Below, piece after piece: positions 1 through 7,569 of a stretch of DNA of 64,000 nt (within the stretch, counting starts at the first letter, position 1; every line of letters begins with the position of its first letter). The notes below the pieces were generated by a model, which searched no databases, was not told where the DNA came from, and saw only the letters and a list, made by a program, of their open reading frames with translations. This stretch comes from Lactobacillus sp. (GTDB lineage: Bacteria; Bacillota; Bacilli; Lactobacillales; Lactobacillaceae): the NCBI GenBank assembly GCA_022483245.1, contig JAKVNR010000001.1:744001-808000 (forward strand). The letters are read 5' to 3'. The position numbers were made by a program, and so were the translations under genes.

Positions 1-1258
1 ATGGCTTGCCATTTGGCTGTACCCGGTAAGTACCCTTCTTCTTGTAGCCGGCCTTGTCAAGGATCTTGTTACCCTTAGCAATATTGTATGAGTAACCCTT
101 GATCTTGCTGTCGTGATAAGCACCAAATTGGTCTGGAATCAAAGTTGGTACTCTGAAGGTCAACCCATATGAGTACCGCTTAGCAACTTGGTTAACATTC
201 ATGCCGTAAGCAATTGCTTGCCGCAAAGCACGATTGTTCATCTTGTTGTTCTTGTCCATTACGTTTTGGCCGTTCTTCCACTTGCCGACCTTAAAGCCTA
301 AGTAAGTGTAGCCTAAAGTTTTAGTTGAAACATAGCGAACGCCCTTGGCGCCAGAAATGTTTGGCCATTGTGACGTAATAACTTGTGCTACGTCAAACTT
401 GCCGCTCTTGATTGATTGAGCAACTGAGTTTGGTGAAATAACTGAACAAGTAATCTTGGATAATTTTGGCTTACCCTTGTAGTAGTACTTGTTTGGTTTC
501 CAAGTAACTGATTGACCACGGACAACTTTGGTTACCCGGTATGCACCGAAGTATAATGGGTGCTTACGAACCTTGTCGCTAGAAATCAGCTTGTTAAATG
601 GAACATCCTTTAAGTAGTGGTATGGAGCAGCTGTTTCCCAGAAGTAGCCGTTACCTGAAATCTTCATCCCAGGTTTCATTTCTTGCATGTGCAAGACAAC
701 TTTCCGGCCTGATGGGCCATCTGGCATTTCCAAACCAGAAATAGTTGAAGCTGTGCCTTCGTGGTATTCTTTAAAGCCAACTAAGTCTTCCAAAGAAGTT
801 GAGTAACGCTGTGAGTTGGTAGCTTTGTTACCAATGATTTCATAAGCGTATTCATAGTCTTTAGCAGTCACTGGTTGACCATCGGACCACTTAACATTTG
901 GCTTAATGTTAATCGTAATCGTCTTCGCAGCCCGGTTGATCTTTAAGGTTGCTGCCCCAGAGTCATTAAATTTATAGTGATCATCTGTACTAAACAGTGA
1001 TTCAGCACCATATTGTGAGACTTCAGTGTCAGTACCTGACGAGGACAGCTCATCTCTAAAGATACCAGTAAATGGGGTATCTACTTCAACAGCCACTTTA
1101 ACGGAACCGCCTTGTTTCGTTGGCTTGGCAGGTGTTGAAACCTTCCAGTCTTTAACTGGGGCTTGTTGTGCATTATTTGATGATTGACCACAACCAGCCA
1201 AAGTTAAAGCCAATGCACCCATCATGAGCGCACCGCCCAACAATTTTCCTTTTCTCAT
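1..1258 (-). CDS. oppA: Oligopeptide-binding lipoprotein OppA (3' end outside window)
   Basis: Extracellular solute-binding protein (SBP family 5) that captures oligopeptides for the OppBCDF importer. The reading frame starts at an ATG preceded by GGAGG and stays open to the left edge, giving about 419 N-terminal residues; the family usually has about 540-600, so the C-terminus is missing. The N-terminus is a lipoprotein signal: basic MRKGK, a hydrophobic stretch and a lipobox ending LTLAGC, so the Cys is lipidated and the protein is tethered to the outer face of the membrane. Typical SBP5 segments are readable (VKWSDGQPVTAKDYEYAYE; RALRQAIAYGMNVNQ). It lies downstream of oppDFBC but is separated from oppC by a terminator and a hydrolase gene, so it probably has its own promoter, which would allow the binding protein to be made in excess. 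Identity is firm. Confidence 0.93.
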   Translation of the reverse strand, partial: MRKGKLLGGALMMGALALTLAGCGQSSNNAQQAPVKDWKVSTPAKPTKQGGSVKVAVEVDTPFTGIFRDELSSSGTDTEVSQYGAESLFSTDDHYKFNDSGAATLKINRAAKTITINIKPNVKWSDGQPVTAKDYEYAYEIIGNKATNSQRYSTSLEDLVGFKEYHEGTASTISGLEMPDGPSGRKVVLHMQEMKPGMKISGNGYFWETAAPYHYLKDVPFNKLISSDKVRKHPLYFGAYRVTKVVRGQSVTWKPNKYYYKGKPKLSKITCSVISPNSVAQSIKSGKFDVAQVITSQWPNISGAKGVRYVSTKTLGYTYLGFKVGKWKNGQNVMDKNNKMNNRALRQAIAYGMNVNQVAKRYSYGLTFRVPTLIPDQFGAYHDSKIKGYSYNIAKGNKILDKAGYKKKGTYRVQPNGKP

Positions 1259-1351
1259 TACATTTCCTCCTGATGTCCTATGCAAAAATGAAAAAGTAAA
1301 CATAGCCACATTAAAAGTTTATCATTCGGCTTTAAGAAACACAAACAGGGA

Positions 1352-2194
1352 TTAGTACAAACGCTTATTAATCCAGCGAATTACTTCGTCATAAATATCC
1401 CATTTACGTTCATTATCATTCAAAATTTCGTGCATCAAGAATGGGTAAACGTGCAGTTCACGGTCTTTAGCACCAATCTTAGTGTATGACTCTAAGGCAT
1501 CTTGGTAGTTGATCAAACCGTCCTCTAAACCTTGTAAATATAAAATTGGATCAGTTAGGTTTTGCAGGTTGTCACGCAAGTATAACGCCCCTGGCAGCAT
1601 CGCGTTCTTGAAAATACCAGCCTGCAGAGTATGCAAAACTTTCGGATCAGCAACGTATTTATCAACGATTCTTTGGTCACGGTCCAAGCCGCCGTTAATG
1701 GCATTAGGCATTTCTTGGTGCTCATCTACATCATCTGGCAGCTCAACTGAAAAGTGCTCAGCCTGATGAGTTTCAACTGAAACTGGGTCAGTGACGATTA
1801 AACCATCAGACTTGCCCGGATGTTTTGAACCATACAGTAAAACGGTTTGCCCGCCCATTGAGTGACCCAAGACAAAAGTTGGCAAGTCAAAGTAGTGAGA
1901 TTTAACATATTCAACTACCAAAGCACAGTTTTCGGACAGATCATCAGGTGAGCTTAAAAAGCCCCGATCGCCATCCGATTCGCCATGCCCAAACTGGTCA
2001 TAACGAAAGACGTTAAAGTCATGTTTAACCATGTAACTAGCAATTGGGTCATAACGGCCAGCGTACTCTGCTAAACCGTGAACGATCACCAAATTAGCTT
2101 GTGGTGTGTCAGCTAAATCGGTCACTAAGTGCAACTTCATCCCATCTTTATATGACGGGATCATCGCCGATTTTTCGTTATCGTAAAAAGACAT
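1352..2194 (-). CDS. Alpha/beta hydrolase, monoacylglycerol lipase/lysophospholipase-like
   Basis: Serine hydrolase of 280 residues in the Hydrolase_4 (monoacylglycerol lipase-like) group. Visible motifs: an HG oxyanion segment (VIVHGLAEYAGRY, about residue 38), the nucleophile elbow GHSMGG (about 110), a likely acid in LQGLEDGLIN (about 225) and the catalytic His in FLMHEIL near the C-terminus. No signal peptide or membrane segment, so it should be cytoplasmic. RBS AGGAGG lies just before the start. It sits between oppC and oppA, where opp operons usually have no such gene, and a terminator separates it from oppC. The substrate cannot be read from sequence; a lipid ester is the family-based guess. 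Confidence 0.85.
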   Translation of the reverse strand: MSFYDNEKSAMIPSYKDGMKLHLVTDLADTPQANLVIVHGLAEYAGRYDPIASYMVKHDFNVFRYDQFGHGESDGDRGFLSSPDDLSENCALVVEYVKSHYFDLPTFVLGHSMGGQTVLLYGSKHPGKSDGLIVTDPVSVETHQAEHFSVELPDDVDEHQEMPNAINGGLDRDQRIVDKYVADPKVLHTLQAGIFKNAMLPGALYLRDNLQNLTDPILYLQGLEDGLINYQDALESYTKIGAKDRELHVYPFLMHEILNDNERKWDIYDEVIRWINKRLY

Positions 2195-2257
2195 CTATAA
2201 ACCTCCTACGTGTAAGCGATATCATTTACCACCTTCATTGTAGGCTTTTCGCGGACA

Positions 2258-2295
2258 CAAAAAAAGGCTTCTTTTCAAAGAGAAGCCTTTTTAAA
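2258..2295 (-). terminator. Rho-independent terminator after oppC
   Basis: Inverted repeat AAAGGCTTCT / AGAAGCCTTT with an 8-nt loop, followed on the minus strand by a run of seven T. It ends the oppDFBC transcript before the hydrolase and oppA. Confidence 0.88.
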
Positions 2296-2312
2296 GTGAT
2301 CTTAAACTTTAA

Positions 2313-3230
2313 CTAGTTTTCACGCTGACGAGCGTCCCCTGCCCGTTGCAAAGCTCGACCAACATAGTTGATGTTCATCGAAATTAGCAGCAGCAGCACT
2401 GTGGCTGGCACCCATAACCATGGACGCGCCACAACGTTAGCTGGGTCGTTGGCGAAACTAATTAAGGTACCCAGTGATGGGGTAGTAATCGGCAAGCCGT
2501 AGCCTAAGAATGATAATGAAGTTTCAATCCCGATGTTACCAGCAACAGTCAGCACCACATCAATGATTAACATTGAAGTAATATTTGGCAGCACTTCCCG
2601 GAACATGATTTTCCAGTCTGAAGAACCAGACGTTTTCGAAGCCAACACATAGTCCCGGCCGCGCTGCGACAAGACAAAGCTCCGGAACAGCCGCGCCGTG
2701 GTCGTCCAGTAGAACATCGACATCAATCCAACTAATACGAAGGCATTATAATTTGGAATGACAGTCGTCAAAACGATGATGATTGGGAATTGCGGTAAAA
2801 TCTGCACGAAATCGACAATTCTCATGATTACGGCATCAACCGTCCCGCCAAAGTAACCAGCAATTAAACCGATCAACAAACCGAGCGTTTCGTCAATCGC
2901 CGTTACAGACAGACCGATCAAAATAGAGTTCCGGCCGCCCATAATCAACAATTTGAAAATATCACGGCCACCATCGTCTGTGCCAAAAATGTGACCCGCT
3001 TGACCCCAGCCATAATATGCTTCAGCAATATTGATTTCAGTGACCTGTGATTTCTTTAAGAACAATGAACCACCAAAGGTCAAAAGCAAAATCAGGCAAA
3101 TAACGATAAAGGCAGTCAGGGCAATCTTATCACGCCAAATTTCTCGCACCGCAACTTTAAAGCCAGAAGGAGGCAAAGAAACTTGAGTTTGGTCTTGCTT
3201 AGTTTGCGTAGACTTTTTCTTGTTTGACAT
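2313..3230 (-). CDS. oppC: Oligopeptide ABC transporter permease OppC
   Basis: Integral membrane permease of the Opp importer, pairing with OppB to form the channel. 305 residues, normal for the family. A cytoplasmic N-terminal tail of about 30 polar residues precedes the first membrane helix (IALTAFIVICLILLLTFGG), and five further hydrophobic segments follow. The BPD_transp_1 coupling loop (EAA-type) is visible around residues 195-215 (RDYVLASKTSGSSDWKIMFR, then LPN), where the ATPases contact the permease. It is the last gene of oppDFBC, 14 nt after oppB, and is followed by a terminator. Confidence 0.95.
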   Translation of the reverse strand: MSNKKKSTQTKQDQTQVSLPPSGFKVAVREIWRDKIALTAFIVICLILLLTFGGSLFLKKSQVTEINIAEAYYGWGQAGHIFGTDDGGRDIFKLLIMGGRNSILIGLSVTAIDETLGLLIGLIAGYFGGTVDAVIMRIVDFVQILPQFPIIIVLTTVIPNYNAFVLVGLMSMFYWTTTARLFRSFVLSQRGRDYVLASKTSGSSDWKIMFREVLPNITSMLIIDVVLTVAGNIGIETSLSFLGYGLPITTPSLGTLISFANDPANVVARPWLWVPATVLLLLISMNINYVGRALQRAGDARQREN

Positions 3231-3244
3231 CTTTATGCTCCTTC

Positions 3245-4204
3245 CTATTTAACTCTGATCCGTGGGTCGACGATACTCAGCAAGATATCAGAAATTAAGT
3301 TACCAAGCAGGGTCAGCATCCCAAACAGTAAAATCAACGCGGTCAAGGTTGTATAGTCACGCTGAGAAATTGAGTCCAGGAACAACTTACCCATTCCTGG
3401 GTATGAGAAGACGCTTTCGATAATCATAGAACCACTCAGTAAACCGGTAATCGTATTACCTAAGAAAGCAACGATTGGCAGAACTGAGTTCCGCAAAATA
3501 TGCTTATGGAAGACAACATTTTCCGGCACACCTTTACTGCGGGCAGTCCGAACGTAATCTTCGACTTTGTTATCAACGATCCCAGTCCGTAAATACTGCA
3601 CAATGGTCGTCGTCGTAATCAGCGCGTACAAAATTGCCGGCAAGATCATATGATACAGCCTGGACCCAAGGACTCCCCAGAATCCTGAGGCATTAGCTGA
3701 AACGGAACCAGAAATTGGGAACCAGCCTAAGGTAAAACTAAACAGCCAAATACCCAAGATGTAGAATACGAAACCTGGTACAGCAAAGGTAATGTAGTTG
3801 AAAATTTGAATTGCTTGGTCTTGCCATTCATCCTGGTGGCGACCAGCACTAATTCCCATCGGAATAGCAATTGAATAAGTAAGCAGCACTGTCAGTAAGG
3901 ACAGCCAGAAAGTGTTTACTGCCCGGTCCCAAATTAATGACGCAACAGGCACGTGCTGAATATATGATTGCCCCAAGTCGCCATGGAACATATTGCCAAC
4001 CCAGCGGCAATACTGAACCCACCATGGGTCATTCAAGCCATAAGCTTGCCGCAAACGGGCAATTTCTCTAGCGTCGGAGTTAGGATTAATCATCCCCGTA
4101 AACGGGTCACCTGGCATCATTTTAGCTAGCAGGAACACCAGCATGCTCAAGATGATCAGCTGCGGGATCATGATCAAGAAACGCCGTAAAACTGTTTTCC
4201 ACAT
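3245..4204 (-). CDS. oppB: Oligopeptide ABC transporter permease OppB
   Basis: First permease subunit of the Opp importer. 319 residues, the standard length, with an N-terminal membrane helix (LIILSMLVFLLAKMMPGDP) ending in the MPGDPF motif typical of OppB/DppB, a large extracytoplasmic loop and five more helices. The EAA loop is readable as EDYVRTARSKGVPENVVF followed by LRNSVLPI at about residues 215-245. Its start lies 1 nt after the oppF stop codon, so translation is probably coupled. Works with OppC, OppD, OppF and the lipoprotein OppA. Confidence 0.95.
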   Translation of the reverse strand: MWKTVLRRFLIMIPQLIILSMLVFLLAKMMPGDPFTGMINPNSDAREIARLRQAYGLNDPWWVQYCRWVGNMFHGDLGQSYIQHVPVASLIWDRAVNTFWLSLLTVLLTYSIAIPMGISAGRHQDEWQDQAIQIFNYITFAVPGFVFYILGIWLFSFTLGWFPISGSVSANASGFWGVLGSRLYHMILPAILYALITTTTIVQYLRTGIVDNKVEDYVRTARSKGVPENVVFHKHILRNSVLPIVAFLGNTITGLLSGSMIIESVFSYPGMGKLFLDSISQRDYTTLTALILLFGMLTLLGNLISDILLSIVDPRIRVK

Positions 4205-4205
4205 C

Positions 4206-5174
4206 CTATTTCTCCTCCTTCATCTGTGCTTGAACTTCTTGTTTCGGCAGCGCTACCCAATGAGTTGGAGAAAGTTGCTGCAGCGGAAAGACGCGGCCAT
4301 CTTCATCATACCAACGCTTTTGATCATGTTGAAATTCTGCTTCAACTTCTTCGCGGTGACGCTTATTTTCTTCACGGTGTTCAACATCAACCTTAGGAAT
4401 CGCCGACAGCAGCCGTTTAGTATAAATATGCATCGGATGATTATAGATTTCATCCCTGGTGCCCACTTCAACTAGCCGGCCCCGGTGCATAATCGCAATG
4501 TTCTCAGACATATGCTTGACCACGCCCAAGTCGTGCGAAATAAACAAGTAGGAAATATTGTATTGCTGTTGAATATGCTTCATGAAGTTCAAAACTTGCG
4601 CTTGCACAGACAAGTCTAAAGCGGAAGTTGGTTCATCAGCCACAATCAATTTAGGATTCGTGGCTACCGCCCGGGCAACGCCGATCCGTTGCCGCTGACC
4701 ACCTGAAAATTCATGCGGGAATTTATAGATTGAATCACTTGGCATTCCAACAATGTCTAACAATTCTTGGACCCGTTTGCGCTCTTCATCGGTCGTAAGA
4801 TCTTCAAAGTTTCTGATCGGCTCAGCAATGATATCTTCAATCCGTTTACGTGGATTTAAACTGGACATTGAGTCCTGGAAGATCATTTGTACGTCTTTGT
4901 TGTAACTGATCTTTTTGCGGTTGTGCGCTTTAGTGACATCTAAACCGTCATAAATAATTTGACCACTCGTTGCTTTTTGCACGCCAACAATCGCCTTCCC
5001 GGTCGTTGACTTGCCTGATCCAGATTCACCAATTAAGCCGTAAGTTTCACCTTCATTAATTGAAAAGTTAACCCCATCAACGGCACGGACATAATCAGTA
5101 ATTCGATTCCAAAAACCTGAGCGAATTGGGAAGAGCACTCTTAAGTCTTTGATTTGCAATATTTCTTTAGCCAT
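4206..5174 (-). CDS. oppF: Oligopeptide ABC transporter ATPase OppF
   Basis: Second ATPase subunit of the Opp importer, on the cytoplasmic face. 322 residues. Walker A GESGSGKST (about 49-57), Q-loop FQDSMSSLNPR, signature FSGGQRQRIGVAR, Walker B LIVADEPTSALD and H-loop ISHDLGV are all intact. The C-terminal oligopeptide/dipeptide extension (HPMHIYTKRLLSAIPKVD) marks it as an OppF/DppF-type protein. It begins 2 nt after oppD and ends 1 nt before oppB, so it is in the middle of a tight operon. Confidence 0.95.
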   Translation of the reverse strand: MAKEILQIKDLRVLFPIRSGFWNRITDYVRAVDGVNFSINEGETYGLIGESGSGKSTTGKAIVGVQKATSGQIIYDGLDVTKAHNRKKISYNKDVQMIFQDSMSSLNPRKRIEDIIAEPIRNFEDLTTDEERKRVQELLDIVGMPSDSIYKFPHEFSGGQRQRIGVARAVATNPKLIVADEPTSALDLSVQAQVLNFMKHIQQQYNISYLFISHDLGVVKHMSENIAIMHRGRLVEVGTRDEIYNHPMHIYTKRLLSAIPKVDVEHREENKRHREEVEAEFQHDQKRWYDEDGRVFPLQQLSPTHWVALPKQEVQAQMKEEK

Positions 5175-5176
5175 GC

Positions 5177-6202
5177 TTAAGCTCCTGCTCCTTCCTGTGC
5201 TGGTTGGTCCTGAAAATGAAATTCTTTGTAGCAGGTGCAGCGAACCAGGTGACCTGGCGCCACTTCATGCATTACCGGCTTAGATTCATGAGCGCTAGCC
5301 GGAATCCACGGAATTCGTGCGGCAAACCGATCACCAGTGCGCGGCATATTTTTCAGTGACGGCACAGTTCCTTGAATAACATGCAAATCAGCTGCTTCTT
5401 CATCGTCAGCCTGCGGCATAGAATTTAGCAGCGACCGGGTATACGGGTGGAGCGGGTGTCCGAAAATAGTCTTCACATCGGCTTTTTCGATAATTTGGCC
5501 AGCGTACATAACCGCTACTTGATCAGCAGTTTCAGCCACAACGCCTAAGTCGTGGGTGATTAAAATGATGCCGGAGTGACTTTGGCGCTGAATATCTTCC
5601 AGCAAATCCAAAATCTGTGCCTGAATCGTTACATCTAAAGCCGTGGTTGGTTCGTCTGCAATAATAATTTCCGGCTTGCAGGCGATTGCAATCGCAATAA
5701 CTACCCGCTGGCGCAAACCACCAGATAATTCATGCGGGTACATAGCATACATTTCTTCAGGTTTCGGCATTCCAACCTGGTTAAACAGTTCAATGACCCG
5801 GGCATGACGCTCTTGCTCATTCATTTCGGTATGGTAATACAAGGTTTCTGCCACTTGATCGCCCACGCGCATCAATGGATTCAAACTTGACAGTGGATCC
5901 TGGAAAATCATGCCAATATTATTTCCGCGAATCTTATCAAACAAGTTTTCATTCAGGCCAACTAAATTCAATTCCTTGTATAAGATATCGCCAGTGACCT
6001 TGGTATTTTTGTGATCATATAAGCCAATGATGCTGGCTGCAATCGTACTTTTACCGCAACCAGATTCACCAACTATTGCTAAAATTTCATCTTTCTTTAA
6101 GGTCAGATTGATATCATCTGCAGCATCGTAGAACTTTCCGCTCAGACGGTAAGCCGTGTGCAAGTGCTGAATATCAAGCAAGACGTCTTTTTGCCTGTCC
6201 AA
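5177..6202 (-). CDS. oppD: Oligopeptide ABC transporter ATPase OppD
   Basis: First ATPase of the Opp importer. 341 residues with Walker A GESGCGKS (45-52), Q-loop [10 protein letters not shown], signature LSGGLRQRV, Walker [13 protein letters not shown] and the C-terminal oligo_HPY segment ([16 protein letters not shown]). The start is a TTG: AGGAG lies 8 nt upstream of it, while the nearby ATG at 6207-6209 is in another frame. It is the promoter-proximal gene of oppDFBC. The signature has LR instead of the commoner QR after the GG, a tolerated variation in this family. Confidence 0.94.
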   Translation of the reverse strand: MDRQKDVLLDIQHLHTAYRLSGKFYDAADDINLTLKKDEILAIVGESGCGKSTIAASIIGLYDHKNTKVTGDILYKELNLVGLNENLFDKIRGNNIGMIFQDPLSSLNPLMRVGDQVAETLYYHTEMNEQERHARVIELFNQVGMPKPEEMYAMYPHELSGGLRQRVVIAIAIACKPEIIIADEPTTALDVTIQAQILDLLEDIQRQSHSGIILITHDLGVVAETADQVAVMYAGQIIEKADVKTIFGHPLHPYTRSLLNSMPQADDEEAADLHVIQGTVPSLKNMPRTGDRFAARIPWIPASAHESKPVMHEVAPGHLVRCTCYKEFHFQDQPAQEGAGA

Positions 6203-6226
6203 TGACCATTCTCCTCTCGACCTAGT

Positions 6227-6243
6227 GCGATTATCACAATCGC
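6227..6243. promoter_or_regulatory. Inverted repeat upstream of oppD
   Basis: A 17-nt imperfect palindrome with arms GCGATT / AATCGC and a 5-nt centre lies in the oppD leader, about 25 nt before the start codon. A possible promoter on the minus strand (TTGCAT, 18 nt, TAAAAT) lies just upstream. No T-run follows, so it is not a terminator. It could be an operator or an mRNA hairpin; the regulator is unknown. Confidence 0.35.
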
Positions 6244-6296
6244 TCTACTTACAATGTCTTAATTTTAGCCCAATCAAGGCAGCCAATGCAACCGCC

Positions 6297-6539
6297 CTAA
6301 TTTAAATGATTCTTAATGTAAGTAACAGCTTCCCCAACAGTTTGTAATTGTTCTGCATCTTCATCAGGGATTTCTGCGCCAAAAGTGTCCTCTAAATCCA
6401 AAACAAATTCAACAAAGTCGATTGAATCCGCATCTAAGTCCTTAGTGAAGTTCAAATCATTCGTAATTTGGTCGCGTTTGACATCAAAATTTTTAACCAA
6501 TAAATCGGCAATTTTATTAAATATTTCTTGTTCTGACAT
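6297..6539 (-). CDS. acpP: Acyl carrier protein
   Basis: Acidic 80-residue carrier protein of fatty-acid and phospholipid synthesis. The phosphopantetheine attachment site is the Ser in DADSIDFVEF (about residue 38); the motif reads DSI rather than the usual DSL. Length and acidic helix II (EFVLDLEDTFGAEIPDEDAEQL) are typical. It starts 12 nt after the end of plsX, the same pairing as in many Firmicutes, where PlsX takes the acyl group from ACP to make acyl-phosphate. Confidence 0.95.
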   Translation of the reverse strand: MSEQEIFNKIADLLVKNFDVKRDQITNDLNFTKDLDADSIDFVEFVLDLEDTFGAEIPDEDAEQLQTVGEAVTYIKNHLN

Positions 6540-6551
6540 GAAAAACTCCTT

Positions 6552-7560
6552 TTAATCTTCCACTTGTGACAATTCTGCTTCAAATTTTTGAATCAAATTC
6601 TGCGATAGCATCTGATCAAGTTGCAGCAAAGTATAATAAATCGGTTCAGCCTTTGAGCGGCCGTGAGTTTTAACAACTGGAGCAGCAACGCCCAATAAAA
6701 CAGCTCCGCCGTTGCGCGCCGTGCTAAATTTATGCAGGACCTTGACTAAGGCTGGTTTAATCATGGCTGCACCTAATTTGGTTTTCAGGCCGCTATTTAC
6801 TAACGCAGACTTGATCTGCTTCATCAAAACCGTCGTCCCGCCTTCAACAGATTTCAGCGCTACATTACCGCTAAAGCCGTCACAAACGACAATATCATTT
6901 TTGCCCAGCAGCAATTCATTAGCTTCTACGTTGCCAGTAAAATTCAGTTTAGAATTTGCTAAGAGCTGGTAGGCTTCCTTATGCAAAGGATCGCCCTTAT
7001 CGGACTCAGCCCCATTATTCAACAGCGCAACTTTTGGCTGGTCAATTTTTTCAATCGTCTCTGCATATAAAGCTGCCAGTTGGCCCCATTGCAGTAAATA
7101 TTCTGGTTTTGCTTCAGCGTTAGCGCCAACATCAATTAAGTGGAACGTCCCACGTTCAGAAGTTGCTGGTAAAGTTGGCATTAAGGCCTGGCCGTTTAAC
7201 GCCCTTTAGGCGTCCAATAATAAAAATACCACTTGCTAGAAGAGCGCCAGTATTACCAAGGGATAGCAAAGCATCGGCTTTACCTTCTTTAACATAAGTT
7301 GCAGCTTTGACCAGCGATGAATCTTTTTTGCGCCGGATTGATCTCACTGGTTCGTCCTCATCATTGATGACTTCACTAGCTTCAACCAGTTCCACTTGCT
7401 GATCAAGTGGGCCTGGCAAACAAGCCTTAATTTTATCAATTTGGCCAAATAAAACGAATTTAGTTGACGGCAAGTCTGTTTTAGCACGCCAAACTGCCTG
7501 CACAATGGCAGCCGGGGCATGTTCGCCGCCCATCGCATCAATTGCAATTGTTTTCATCAT
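6552..7560 (-). pseudogene. plsX: Phosphate acyltransferase PlsX, interrupted by a one-base frameshift
   Basis: PlsX converts acyl-ACP to acyl-phosphate, the first step of PlsX/PlsY/PlsC phospholipid synthesis. The gene is in two overlapping frames. The N-terminal part (7156-7560, 134 residues) begins MKTIAIDAMGGEHAP and runs through LLSLGNTGALLASGIFIIGRLKGVKRPGL before going out of frame and stopping. The C-terminal part (6552-7181) resumes exactly where the family continues, MPTLPATSERGTFHLIDVG. Removing one T from the TT at 7181-7182 (plus strand) joins RPGL to MPTLPA with no missing or extra residue, giving a normal-length protein of about 334 residues. PlsX is usually essential in lactobacilli, so a sequencing error or recoding is as likely as true loss. 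Both halves are otherwise well conserved. Confidence 0.88.
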
Positions 7561-7569
7561 TTCACCTGC

